A program made the position numbers and the translations under genes. A stretch of DNA of 64,000 bases, from NCBI GenBank assembly GCA_030407005.1, contig JAUDYN010000006.1, forward strand, positions 1,240,001 through 1,304,000, in the 5' to 3' direction. Source of the DNA: Desarmillaria ectypa. Its lineage: Eukaryota > Basidiomycota > Agaricomycetes > Agaricales > Physalacriaceae. This document shows positions 10,980 to 22,155 of the stretch, piece after piece; positions within the stretch are counted from its first letter, which is position 1; every line of letters starts with the position of its first letter. A model generated the notes under the pieces. That model was not told where the DNA came from and ran no database searches. It saw only the letters and a list, made by a program, of their open reading frames with translations.

Positions 10980-11637
10980 ACTACGCACAATTCGTGCCAA
11001 GTGAGAACGTTGACTGCCCTTGTGGTGAACTTTTCCAGACACGGGAACACGTCATTCGTGAATGCCCACTCTATGAGATACAACGGGGAATACTTCAAAA
11101 GGTATCAAGGACCCTATACTTGTCGGACATCCTCGGCACCAAAGAAGGAATCGCAGCGCTGGGCGAGTTTATTGAGAAATCGGGGGCATTTACTCGATCA
11201 GGTGAGATGCGAAGCCCCGGACAGGCTCCGGAAATGGAGGAAGAAGAGGAAGAGCCTGGATAGTCGCCGCATACCCACCGCAACACGAGAGCATACCCAA
11301 GAGGATCTACCAAATGTAGATTCAACTCAATCCCATCACGGGGTGCAAAATACCTTTCAAGTCCGTTACTCTACTCCACACCACACGTCGAATCACCAGG
11401 GGAAAACAGATGAATAAGAGGAGGGATTGGGGCAAGAGGGAAGGAGAGTGCCTGAGGACCTGTACCCCCACCGCGTCTTGGTAGTTGGCGTACTTGTGGC
11501 GGTTAATCAAATGCAAATTTCAAAAAAAAATTGCTTTGCCGTCTGTGCGGCGCAGTGTGCCGAGGTACGGCAGTTCGGCGTGATTAGATACGGCCCTGCA
11601 TGCCGGCAACAGAACTTGCCGCACTTGACTTGCTTTT

Positions 11638-13125
11638 ATGCTACGCCCTAAACTACTCAACACCGTGTCTCTCTCTTCTTGTCGACACTCAAATTCATTA
11701 GAATACCTAATCGCCAGACGTGGCCGTGGCCTGCACACTACCGGCCCAGCAACGCCACCCAAGACTAGTATCGCAAGGACACGACGATGGACGTTACCTG
11801 TCGCAATGATAGCTACCATTGGAATCATATATACGGCATACAAAGAAACCACCAAGCCGAAAAAGTATAATATGGAGTGTCGTTGAAAATGCAGCTCTGA
11901 CTGTGTTGTCCTAGTTGGGAAGAGGTTCCTATTACAGGCCGAAAGCGTAGAAAGGTCGCAAGAAGAAAAGAAATTCAGGACAAGGTAAGCAAGCGACAAG
12001 AGAAGGGTACTTACAGATAACTGACCCGCGTGCCTCCAGCTTGTCCAGTCGGCCCGAGAAGAGCTACTATCCTACATGGAACCAACTTCGCGTACAAAGA
12101 TCCTTCCTCCCAATCATCCGTTGTCCAAACTTGGCTCAGATATTATGTCTCGTATTCTATCTGCCTCTGATCTCGGTCGTCTTTGTCCTAGACACACTAT
12201 CAAGGACAGCGAGGATGAGGACGATTCCCTCCTTGAAGATCACGAATGGAGAATATATGTACTTGACGGGCCCCTGCCTAATGCCTGCGTGCTGTCAGGT
12301 ATGTTATTATCCCTCAAGGTTTCAAGTATCTGAGAATATCAGGGACTAGAATCATCACGATCACTGCGAGTATGTTTAGCCTTTTGCGGAACACCGACAT
12401 GATAGCTTCGTGTCTTGCTCACGGTGAGCTCCGCTATTTCAGTTGCTTTTCGTGTTAATGAGTATATATACAGAGATAGCTCATGAGGGTAAGGCTTATT
12501 GATTGCGTTCATCGTTTTAACTCTATCTCATTCCAGTGGCCGAGCATGCTTTGGAGAAGAACAATCTTCTTCAAATCAATTTATCAAGAGGTTTTTTGAC
12601 CTGGTTCTATAGGGATATTTTCCAATGGCACGAATATGAAGGTTAGTACTCGACGTTCTAATTATGCCATCCCAGTGTATCTGACAAAATTTCTCCAGCC
12701 GATTCTCTAGGCCTTCTTTTCATGTCCCGTGCCTGCTATAACCCAGCCGCGACTATCGCGTATGTCGAGAGATCGATGTACTGAATTCAGACTGACAGAC
12801 TTACAGAACAATCAAACGGCTCTATGAGATGGATTTATCTCTCAAGGAGCTCATAGAAACTAGAGAACATCAGTCCGGCAGGCTTTTCAAGAACGTGAAG
12901 AAAGAGGACACTCATCCCCCTTGGGAAGATAGGATTAAGGTTCGTCAAAGAGTGACCAGCGCTTTGTTAGCTTCCTAATAGACATTCTAGGCATTGGAGA
13001 AACTACTCCCTGCTGCCTTTCACACTCTAGAGTCGACACCAGCGTGTTCACATACGAATCAATACTGGGAGATGTGGAAGCGAGCTACCAGTGATAATTT
13101 CAACGTTCCCTCTCGGAATGCTTGA
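11638..13125 (+). CDS. OMA1: OMA1-like mitochondrial M48 metallopeptidase
   Basis: OMA1 is a zinc protease of the mitochondrial inner membrane that acts under stress. The N-terminus MLRPKLLNTVSLSSCRHSN is basic and presequence-like; RWTLPVAMIATIGIIYTAY is one transmembrane segment. After an intron (donor near 11864, acceptor near 11913) follow WEEVPITGRKRRK and RTKILPPNHPLSK, typical of the family. The zinc site is HEIAHE, split by an intron at about 12421-12473, with VAEHALEK behind it; the third ligand is the Glu of EADSLGLLFMSRACYNP. Introns at about 12300-12344, 12490-12537, 12640-12699, 12760-12806 and 12940-12990 give one frame ending PSRNA and a stop at 13123-13125. All catalytic residues are present. 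The start lies only about 110 bp after the LINE poly(A), so the promoter may be partly replaced by LINE sequence. Confidence 0.87.
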
Positions 13126-13680
13126 GAATGTTAATTTTTGTATCATATATATTATATCTTGCTGCATCTGCGTCCTTTGTCAACCGATTGATCGTAAATA
13201 TTAAATCACTGAAGTCTAGAACCAAGAACTCGTTGAGTAACTTGGCACACAGAGTTTCCAGCAAGAAGCGTCGTATAGCCGTACTTTAAGTTGCAGCTAT
13301 TGATCCAGATGTCGATAATACGAGCTTGTACGAAAGACTCCCAGTGAAGAACCGCAGATCCGTACCACATTCGAAAAGTCCACCCGCTCCATCCCCTGTT
13401 ACATATTTTGACGTGTCAGAATGAGTGAATCCATGAGCATCGGTTCTTGGAGAAGTCGAAGAGATCCTAGATTATGCAAAACACAAAACCCCAACCATTG
13501 GATAGCCGCACGAGGTTGGTTTCCTCACAGGATCAACGTCACTAGCAGTATACCTTTCGTTTTCTCGTCCTCGCCTTTCGTCGAAACAGTGTTCTCAGCA
13601 TGATATACGGCTTATAGTAAGTTATTCCTTGGTGGAAGGTGTCTCGTGATGCGCTGACCGCACGAGGTAAATGCCTTTAT
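13126..13680. other. intergenic region / LINE 3' flank
   Basis: 3' flank of the OMA1-like gene and left flank of the minus-strand LINE. I could not find a clear poly(T) run or a target-site duplication here. The short open frame at 13421-13603 has no recognisable feature. Confidence 0.4.
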
Positions 13681-16600
13681 GTACAGACTTCCGTGCGTCG
13701 TCGAACAGGTCTCGTGTGGGACTCGATCAAGCAAACTCCGGCGTGAGTACCATTAGATGTCACGCCGTCATCGTTCACTTGACAATACCCACTAAAACCC
13801 CGCCTTCCTTCGTCCAGTCCTCCGGGAGGGAGCTCTCCTTCAGAAGCATGCCCTGCCAAGTCTTTAGGACGAGGGATTTCTGTATCGCCGTCTTGTATTT
13901 CTTTTGATCTGATAAAATGCTGTCTAGTTTCATACGACGATTCATCGCGTCTATCTCGCGCGTCGTGTGGTGCGGTTTATCATTTATAACACGGTCATTT
14001 CGCATCTTCCAGATGAGATGCGCATACTTTGATATCATAATTCGACAGAACCTTTCCATTCTCCGCTTGTTCTAGCTTCTGTGCGCATTTGGCGGGCGAA
14101 TGCCGCACGACATGATAATTCCTTTTGTGACGGTAAAGTCGGTCTTAGTTTTCTGCTTCCACAGCTGCTGGGCAAGCTGCCATATTTCCCTCTGACCCGG
14201 AGCATCACACCCAGTGAGTATATCGTCCATGCTCTCCTCTATGCCGCATGTTTGGCATTCAATCCTGTCTTCACAGCCTTCGATGTGCTTCCAGTGTCGC
14301 CCCACCGTATAGCCATCGTGTAATAACATCCACATGAAGAATCGGGCTGATCTGTTTAGGTCTTTCCGTCGGATGGAGGTCCACAGTTGTTCTCTGGTAA
14401 TCTCGGCTTTGCATCGTTCATTAGTGGCAGCTAGGGCCAGCGTTACGTTTTGGTCCGTGTCCCTTCTATCTAGTTTGTCCTGATATGTTTCCGTTTGTAT
14501 CTTGATCTTTCTGATCTTTCTGTAGGCTTTGGCCTGTGTCATAGCCGCTAGCTTCGCTCCTCGTACCTTAAGTTCTGGGGGTATAGTCAGATCAACTATG
14601 TCTGGGTCCGCCTTTTAACTCGTGTTGGGATTTGAGAGTTGAGCCGAGATGATGGCAATCCGGCATCATGCCGAACTTGCTGATTAAGAGAGAAATATTA
14701 GGAAAGTTGTAGAACATTCTAGTACATTAGCATTTAGTATATAAGTAGGTACGGTAGTGTACATCTGCATGCGTTTGCAGAGCTCAGCCAAGCGTAATAC
14801 TATTGGCCTGACACCGCGCATGTACTAACTGGGAACGAACTGATCTATTCATCCCCCGTTTTTCACAACAACTCGCGATCCAGGCTAGTCAGTCGGCGCC
14901 TTCATTTCCAGGGTCCCCCGAGTGACCTTTGACCCATCTTAGTCTCGTCAAGGCGGTACGTGCATGGAACCTTGCTATTGTAGTTTGAGTGACTAAGTTA
15001 TTGCTTATCAGGAAGTACCCTTCATTTTCCTACTTGATGAAGCGGCCGCCTAGGCCATCGAGGACATGTCGTGAATCGCTCATCAGTTCCATTGCGCTGT
15101 CGACTGGCACGTCTTCTGCAGCTGATTTGGCACCCACCAGTTCGGATACTTGATTCGTTCTCCCGACCTCGTTTGGGGAGCCGAACGCTCCGGTTCCTGA
15201 TGTCTCCTTCTCCATAAAAGATTCCAGTTCTTGTTGTGGCTTCGTCTGTCCCGCACCTGATGGCAGAGCCATCAGCGTATACCGTTATTGATGTATCTGA
15301 GGTTGTGCCTTCACGTTCTGGGCTGTATACAGTGGGGGCATTCGTCTGTATCCGCGAATATCCTGAATGCGTCCGCTAGGGACCCCATGGTTACAAGGTT
15401 TGGTTTGAATACACATACACCTTCATCTTGATCCTCATTCCTATTGTCCTCATTAGGTCTTCCAGCTGGCAAGTTCATTAGTGGGTTCCAGTTGGGGGGT
15501 AATGAGTCGAGCATGCTCCTAGCCTTCTGGAAGCATTTGCGGGGCGGCATACAGCCCAGCTGTTCCCTGGCATGTTTGCATGCCTCGCAGGAACATCTCC
15601 CTCTCTCTGTGTGTCTGTTCTCACAGAGGTACTGCGCTAGTTTTTCGGCGTCTCCTACCGCCTGAATCTTGTGGCGTATTTTTAGGCATTTTACCTGCTC
15701 TCCCCCATTATACATTCTCATGGTAGCTTGGGATTTGGCATGATACCATATTGGTATCCCGCATAGTATCTCTTGTGAGAATGCTGATCCGTGGAGACAA
15801 ACATTGTATTTCTGCGCTGTTTTCAGGAGGGTCTTTAGGTCCTCCGGGAGTCTCGCAGTGCTCGTTTTCCATGTCTGTAGGAAGACATCCGTTATCTGTG
15901 TGACGTCTACATTCTCTTCGGATGTCGGGGTGTGGTGTGTGATAATGGCATCTGCCGCGTCCATGTGGGGCGGTCGTGTCCCAGACTGAGGTAGGACTTC
16001 AGCCACGTTACCATGATCGCTTCGTTCCTTGCTGGGACGTTGAGGAGGTTCCGACCTCCATCCTCTATAGGTGCGTATACAGTTTCCTTGTTAACGTTTA
16101 TCTTATTCTTGTCCCCCAGAGAAACTTCCATGTCCGACGCTCCAGCCATCTCTCTACATCCGGGGGCATTCCTTGTACTTTTGTAAGGTACTGTATCATT
16201 CCGCTCACAACCATTAGGATAATCAGGCGGTGTCCCTCCATTGTGGGGTGTCCCAGTTCCTATCGCTTGAGGTTTTCCTCTATTTTGTCGAGGGTACGTG
16301 TCCATACGTCCACTTGCTTGACTCTGTTTCCTAACCATGCTCCTAGGGTGTGTACAGCTTCTCCATCCATGGCGACTCTAATTTCTTCTGGTATTTGGAA
16401 GCCTGTCATATCCAGTCCCGCTGAGTTTCGGTATCGGTGGACCGCATTGCGGTGGGATGGGACTCCTATGGGTAAGATCTCCGTTTTGTTGATGTTGAAT
16501 TTGGCCCCTGAGGCGATACACCAGTCGTCAAGAATCTCCGTTAGTTCCTCAAAGTTGTCGTACTGTGCCAGAAAGACTGGTATCGCCAGCAAATAGTGTC

Positions 16601-18370
16601 GCAATCATTCGTTCTTCTACTCCAGGTACGTCGAATCCCTGCAGATCTGATTGCCGTAGCATCTCAGCTAACGGTTCTATCGCCAGGTTGAATAGTAAAC
16701 ATGAGAGCGGGTCACCTTAGCAGACCCCGCGGGTGACTCGAAAGGATGTCGAACTTGCCACACAATTTATGTAGACCGTTGTGTATGCGTCACCATACAA
16801 GGATCTCACCGTCGATATGAACAGGTCAGGAATTTTATACGCAGAGAGTATTTCCACAGGTAGTCGTGCTCTATCTTGTCGTACGCCTTTTCTTGGTCAA
16901 GAAACACAATCATTCCACTTTGTTCCTCCACTTCTGCAAGTTCGATGATCCGCTTCGTGAGCCATACATGGTCATATATATTTCTTCCCGGTACGAACCC
17001 CATGTAGATTGGGCGTATGAGCTCTGGTGCTACACGAGCTAGCTTAATCGCTAGTGCTTTGGTCATGATTTTGTAGTCAGTGTTGAGTAGCGAAATCGGT
17101 CTATAGTTCGCAATCTCGGCTCTGTCATTTTTCTTATATAACGGGCACATCCAGCTTTCAGCGAACCCAGTTCCTGGACATATTCCATATTTTTCCACAT
17201 TGTTAAATACTCGTCGGAGCACCTCGATAATGTCAAATCCTCACTCTCCTTCCTTCAAGCTTATTTCGTACCACACATTTACTACCTTGAAGACCTCATA
17301 TGGGATACCATTTGGCCCTGATGCTTTGTTGTTCGCTGATAGCTCTAGTGCTTTCTAGACGTCCTCCTTCGAGAGCAGGCACTCCAAGATACTCGCCATT
17401 TCGGGAGAGACCACCGTCTTGATGGATTCCATTGCTGCTCTGATCTTGCCCTCTCTGCTTGTCGACTGTCACATGCTCTGCAGTTGGACATGGTGGTCTC
17501 TTCCAATGTTTGCCATCTCCTGTGAGTCCATTGTATAGGCTGTCTCTGCCGTTTGGCTGGTTGGTTGTATTGGTTTTTTAAGCCTTCGAATTGTGACCCT
17601 TGGTTTGAGGCGCTTGTTTATGTTGGACCAGTGTTTACTTATTACTTCGCCTTCCAGTGTGTTCCTCGCTTGAACAGCGTCACGCCTCTTCCGGTGACGT
17701 TTCCGGACCCATTCGTCAAGTCTCTCATGCAACATCATTAGATGCATGGACGTCTCTTCATCATCAGGATTTGCGGAGTTTTCAGCAGCTATGATCTCTG
17801 CTTCGAGTTGTCTGGTTTCGTGGTCGATGTGTGGTATGACTATTTTCGCTCGTTGCCTTGCCAGCATGTGGAGCTCTTCGCCGAACTTTTTCCACAGCGT
17901 TTGTGGGTCTTTTCTGGAGTCCGTTGCTCGTTTTGGGTATATTTCTCGACCTCCTCCTGAAGGGCTCATCCAGCCTTAAGTATGAATCTCTTGACTTTCC
18001 AGTCTTTTATAATGTGCAGAGGCATTACCCATCTGCCGTGTCCAACACTGAGTGCCGTTGCGGTTGAGAATCTCACGGATACCATGTTATGGTTCGTTGG
18101 GACTCCGGACTTTTCACTCGCCCACTCATAGCAGTGTTTACTTACATCGGTCTTAATATAGATCCTGTCGAGACGAGATTGTGTTCCCGCGGCCGGGCCC
18201 CACCAGGTGTGCTTTAGTATTGTTAGGTAACAGTCTCTCCACCCATCGATGAGTTGCAGTGCTGTACGTGTTTCATCTAGGCTGTCTACCACCGGTGTAT
18301 GATCTTGACGAGTTGGGAACCTATCAATTGGGTCTTCGGTTATGTTCATGTCTCTGACCATTACATCTGG
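13681..18370 (-). mobile_element. decayed LINE: APE, RT, RNase H, zinc tail
   Basis: Reading down the minus strand: the end of an AP-endonuclease domain (PDVMVRDMNITEDPIDRFP; SRLDRIYI; near 17970-18370), a linker (YPKRATDSRKDPQTLWKKF), reverse transcriptase near 16600-17220 (YRPISLLNTDYKIMTKALA, GFVPGRNIYDHVWL, FLDQEKAYDKI), a Cys-rich connection (CSCEACKHA; CPHCIQP), RNase H near 14890-15300 (VYADGSA, SDSRHVLDGL, WVKGHSGDPGNEGAD) and a zinc-type tail (CQTCGIEESMDDILTGC). Several stops and frameshifts are present. The RT catalytic FADDT reads FAGDT near 16585, and a TGA follows GNEGAD. The endonuclease N-terminus is missing, consistent with 5' truncation. The order matches I/Tad1-like LINEs; the exact clade is inference. 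Confidence 0.83.
14623..14870. mobile_element. solo LTR (248 bp) in LINE, TSD ACTCG
   Basis: Starts TGTTGGGATTTGAG and ends TTTCACAACA, with ACTCG at 14618-14622 and 14871-14875. Excision joins the RNase H end to the downstream frame (PDIVDLTIPPELKVRGAK). Short, non-coding and with TG..CA ends, so a solo LTR is the simplest reading. It is not an obvious relative of the one at 10483-10979. Confidence 0.85.
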
Positions 18371-18526
18371 CTTTCTAATGCTAGGAGATCAGAGTCTGTT
18401 CCTTCGCGAGTGTGTGTTTGATAAGAATTTGGACATAGATGCAGTCTTGATGGGAAAAATCTTCGGGTATTCAGCTGTGAAGATATCAGTGCGTTAGTGG
18501 CATCACAATGCAGGTAGCGACCTCTT

Positions 18527-19465
18527 ATGCACCTTTCATTCTCTGTCGTTGATCTTTGCAGACATGTAAGTGATCTTCCACAGCCTCCCTTTGGCACGGC
18601 GGTGAACAAAAGGCAATGCCACATCCTGTGCATCTTTGGAGCCAGACTAGCTTGTTGGGAGACAAAGGACACTGAAGATAAAGTCCGTAAAGAGAGATAA
18701 CGTCCGGCCTTGGTACCTTTTTCTTGTTTCCATATAAATCGATTTCGGAGTTGATATGATTATGAACTTCCCATCTGTTGAAAATGCTTGCCGCAAGCTT
18801 CTGCCAAGTGGTTGTTAGTACAGGCTTAATATGCTTTATAGCTCTGTGCGCAGCACGTATAATCGTATACCAAACAAGATTAACGGTTAGGATTTTTGAA
18901 GGTTAATTAATTGTGAAGATGCATGTGAGTAAGCCGTTGTAGATGGCCTGCACAATCCATCGCAGTTCTTTGATCAGGAATATATTCCAAACAAATGTTG
19001 CGTAATAGATGACGTTGGAAGATTTGTGGACAAGTTGGGCATGGCGGATTAGTTGACATGTCCAGTGAACTGAGCGGTTAAGAAGGAGACTGTCTGTGAG
19101 GGAAGCAGGCATGCTCAATGGGGAGCCGACGATCTTGACCATCGAGGTAAGGAGAAGGTAATTCCATGCTGCTCTTGCATGAGTGATATGAGTCGAGGGA
19201 GACAGGATGTGAGGTGATCTGCAGGTAGAGTCTGCAGCACTTGGATTACTTGTTTCCTATATTTCTCGCCGCATTGGCCCGATAGTAGCCCTTTCATGGT
19301 CATGGGAAGGATATCTACAATTTGTGGGAGTGTAGCTCTGCAGATAAGATCTATGTTTGGGTTATTCTGGGGACTAATTGAGAGACGGTTCGAAAATGAC
19401 TGGATGAAGGGAAGTTTTGGAAGTTTTGGGGGAATAAATGAGGCACTATGATGATAAAAGCGCAA
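18527..19465 (-). CDS. MYND-type zinc-finger protein, model incomplete
   Basis: The C-terminal part reads RCTGCGIAFCSPPCQREA, then DHLHVC. With an earlier Cys (CPLSPNK) this gives a MYND-like zinc pattern (C..CxxC..CxxxC..H..HxxC). It is reached by an intron with GTACCA..CTTCAG ends (near 18675-18720) from a helical exon, TTTWQKLAASIFNRWEVHN. Upstream stretches (LPQIVDILPMTMKGLL; SVHWTCQLIRHAQLV) look like the helical bodies of Agaricomycete MYND proteins. The middle does not join cleanly: the frame shifts near 19135 and a TAA lies near 18903, so either an intron was missed or the gene is a remnant. The LINE begins within about 160 bp of its 3' end. Confidence 0.5.
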
Positions 19466-20148
19466 AGACCGGTTGCAGCGATGGTATTCACGCTGATGTT
19501 TCCGCTGACTAGCGGGAACGGTAGATTGAATTTCGCAGGTATAATATGGGTTGGAATGTCCGGCAGTAGGTGTATTTCACGATCACGAACACTGAGAGTT
19601 AATGGAACGTTGAGATTGCCTGTTCTCTAAGAACGGCTTTGAGAGAGATGGGTAACGTCAAAATGATCCCACGGGGCACCTTTTGTCGCCACATTATCTG
19701 AGGAGGTAATATGAGGTCGAAATTAAAAGAGGTATGCAGCCAGCGACTATTTACCATCGCTGTAAAATCATATAAAGATGGAGATAACTTGAAAATCGGC
19801 TAACCACCAGCCAACAAGGTTTCGTAGAGCTGGATACAAATGAATCGACATATGCGTGCATCTTGAGCAATAAAACACATACAGATTGTTGCAGTTTGGA
19901 AATGTGTTTCGTTTCACGTGGTCGTGGTCATTCAAAGTCGCGTCTAGAATTGACGAGAATGTCGGGCCGTAAATGCCGGAAGAGGCCCAGCAAAATCTCG
20001 GCCGGCAGGCCAAGGCAAATAACGCCTGTCACGTCTTGACGTGACGGTGTCTGCTCTTACTCTACACCATAGCTTTCGCCTTCGCTGGTTTGCGAACTGT
20101 ATCGCGTTTTCACATCCAAGGCCTCATAGGCCCTCGACGGGCGCTAAA
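19466..20148. promoter_or_regulatory. intergenic, divergent promoter region
   Basis: It lies between the divergent MYND-type gene and TFIIE alpha. No coding potential is convincing. The TFIIE promoter should sit in the last few hundred bases; no clear TATA box is seen, as usual for a housekeeping gene. Confidence 0.4.
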
Positions 20149-21960
20149 ATGGCAACTAAAGAGGATCAAGAAACCTTACGGCTCCTTGTTCTACATGTCT
20201 CTCGAGCTTTCTACGAGCCTCGGTACATCATCATTATGGATCAACTTTCCCGACACCCAGTGTAAGTATTGGCACTGCAGATGAGTTCTGTAGATGCTGA
20301 ACATGCATCTCTTCCGTGTTTTTCCCTTACTACCCCTTCATTCTTCCTGGACAGTCTCAAGGATGATGATTTGGCAAGTCGGCTGGGGTTACAGTCCAAG
20401 GAGCTCAACAAGATTGTCGCTGTCTTGTCGAATGACAAACTGGTCAAAGTGTATGTTCAAGTCGCGTCATGTCTCGTCTGGGCTCTGTTGATGTTCGATG
20501 TAGATACAGGCAGAATGAGCTGAGGGAAGGCGCTCAACGAGCGGTCGGCAAACAGTACTACTACATCGACTATGAGCATTTCTGCAACGTAGTAAAGTGG
20601 AGGATTGCCAAGATGCACCACAAAATCGATTCCAAGCTCCGTAACGTACGTCCTTCAGACTTGTTTATGCATCTACTCACTGCGCCACAGCAACTCGGCA
20701 ACAAGGGGTATATATGCCCTCAATGTAAAGAATCATATAGCGCATTGGATGCCGATCAGCTCATGGACTTTGCTCGTGGCATAATGGTTTGCAAAATCTG
20801 CCAGGCCGAGGTTGTTGACAATGAGGATGCCAACCATGAGCAGGGTAGCAAAGACAGGATGCTGAGGTTTCATCATCAAATGCGCTTTATCCGTGCTGGG
20901 CTGCAAAAGAGTGAGGCGATGACTTTGCCAGCGTGCGTTTGACTTGATGATGCTGCACTGGTTGTGGACTAACCTTTGCTTAGGTTTGATGTAGCGGCAT
21001 GGGTCCAGAGCAATGCTGTTGACCCAGAAAAGCAAAAGGCCACTCAGGCAGGCGGAGGTCTTAAGATTGCTGGCTCAGATCCCAACAAGAAGGAGGAGGA
21101 CGGCATTGGCGTTGTCATCTCTACAGACAAGGATGAGGCTACTCGGAAGCAAGAACGGGACGCAGAAGCCGAGGCAAAGAGACAACAGAATGCACTACCA
21201 GCATGGCACCTGAAGAGTACCATTACGGGCGATCTCACCGCGTTGGGCATAAAAGAGAATGCTAGGGCAGAGGCTGCCAATGGGAACACGGCGCCTAGTT
21301 CAAACGATGATATCTTGCGAGGACTGGGGGTAGTAGGAATGCGTCCAGATCGTGTGCAAGAAACCATCAGTGTTGAGCAGGATGTCAAGCCGACCATCAA
21401 CCGTGAAGCTGATTGTGAACATCTTTCTCTGCAAACCAATTTCCCGCTAACGTTCAGCCAGATTACGAGCAGTATTATGCCTCACTGGCGGCATCCGCTG
21501 CTGCATCTGCCCAAGCTACACCTTCAGGTCTTAGTGCCCCTGGGAGCTCAGACTTTGACGACTTTGGGGGTGACGAGGAGGAAGATCGAAAGCCGAATAT
21601 CGAATATCTTGATTCATTGAATGATTATAGGAAACGTTCGCGGTCCCGAGAAGATGAAGGCACCTCAGGGAAAATCAAAGTCCCTAAAGTAGAGGACACA
21701 ACAATGTCGTATGTTATAAATGGCGACCTTTCAAGCAACGGGACTGAACCTGAACCTACACCAATGGATGCGGATAATGATCCCATTGTTTATGGTACGT
21801 TGTCTCCATTCTACATCAGCTGGACGTTCGCCCAATTGTCAACTTTACAGTCAACGGTAAACCGGTTGCGTTCTCAAAGGTTACTGAAGAGGACCACGAA
21901 CTAATGACACCGGAGGAGTACACGGCGTATTTTGAAGTGATGCAAGCACAAGAAATGTAG
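20149..21960 (+). CDS. TFA1: TFIIE large (alpha) subunit
   Basis: General transcription factor that recruits TFIIH to RNA polymerase II preinitiation complexes in the nucleus. The N-terminal winged helix is spread over the first exons (ETLRLLVLHVSRAFYE, LASRLGLQSKELNKIVAVL, LVKVYRQNELREG, YYYIDYEHFCNVVKWRI). The zinc ribbon has CPQC then CKIC about 30 residues later. An acidic, low-complexity C-terminus (SSDFDDFGGDEEEDRKP) ends with VTEEDHELMTPEEYTAYFEV. Introns near 20262-20354, 20452-20503, 20647-20691, 20935-20983, 21418-21463 and 21795-21850 keep the frame. The start at 20149 gives MATKEDQETLRLL, matching family N-termini. Length and motif order are complete, so it should be functional. 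Confidence 0.92.
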
Positions 21961-22155
21961 GGGCGTTATGGATTAATATCTATAGATGTATCATATGCTA
22001 TGTATAATACAGACACCATATATCTTAGGTGATGGATAATAACAAACGGCTTACCGGCCCGTTGACTTCCAACCATTATGATCATGGCCCTTCGATTCGT
22101 TGCTAAGTAATGTCATGACTGTCTTAAGACTGGGGCTGCCGATTATAAATCCTTT

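Larger units (their letters stand above)
9754..11530 (+). mobile_element. 5'-truncated LINE: RNase H plus CCHC tail
   Basis: The 3' part of a non-LTR retrotransposon polyprotein. RNase H is complete in outline: VYTDGS, DGEMTAL, FADNTSA, and WCPGRKDIQGNERTDYLAK supply the D-E-D-D residues. After a short region with one stop, the frame reads through IGEYY and, past an inserted solo LTR, continues exactly as AQFVPSENVDCPCGE, with the zinc pattern CPCG..REHVIREC and GTKEGIAALGEFIEKSGAFTR. A run of nine A at 11521-11530 is the probable poly(A) end. No reverse transcriptase is present, so the copy is 5'-truncated; its left boundary is not defined (no target-site duplication seen). Confidence 0.82.
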
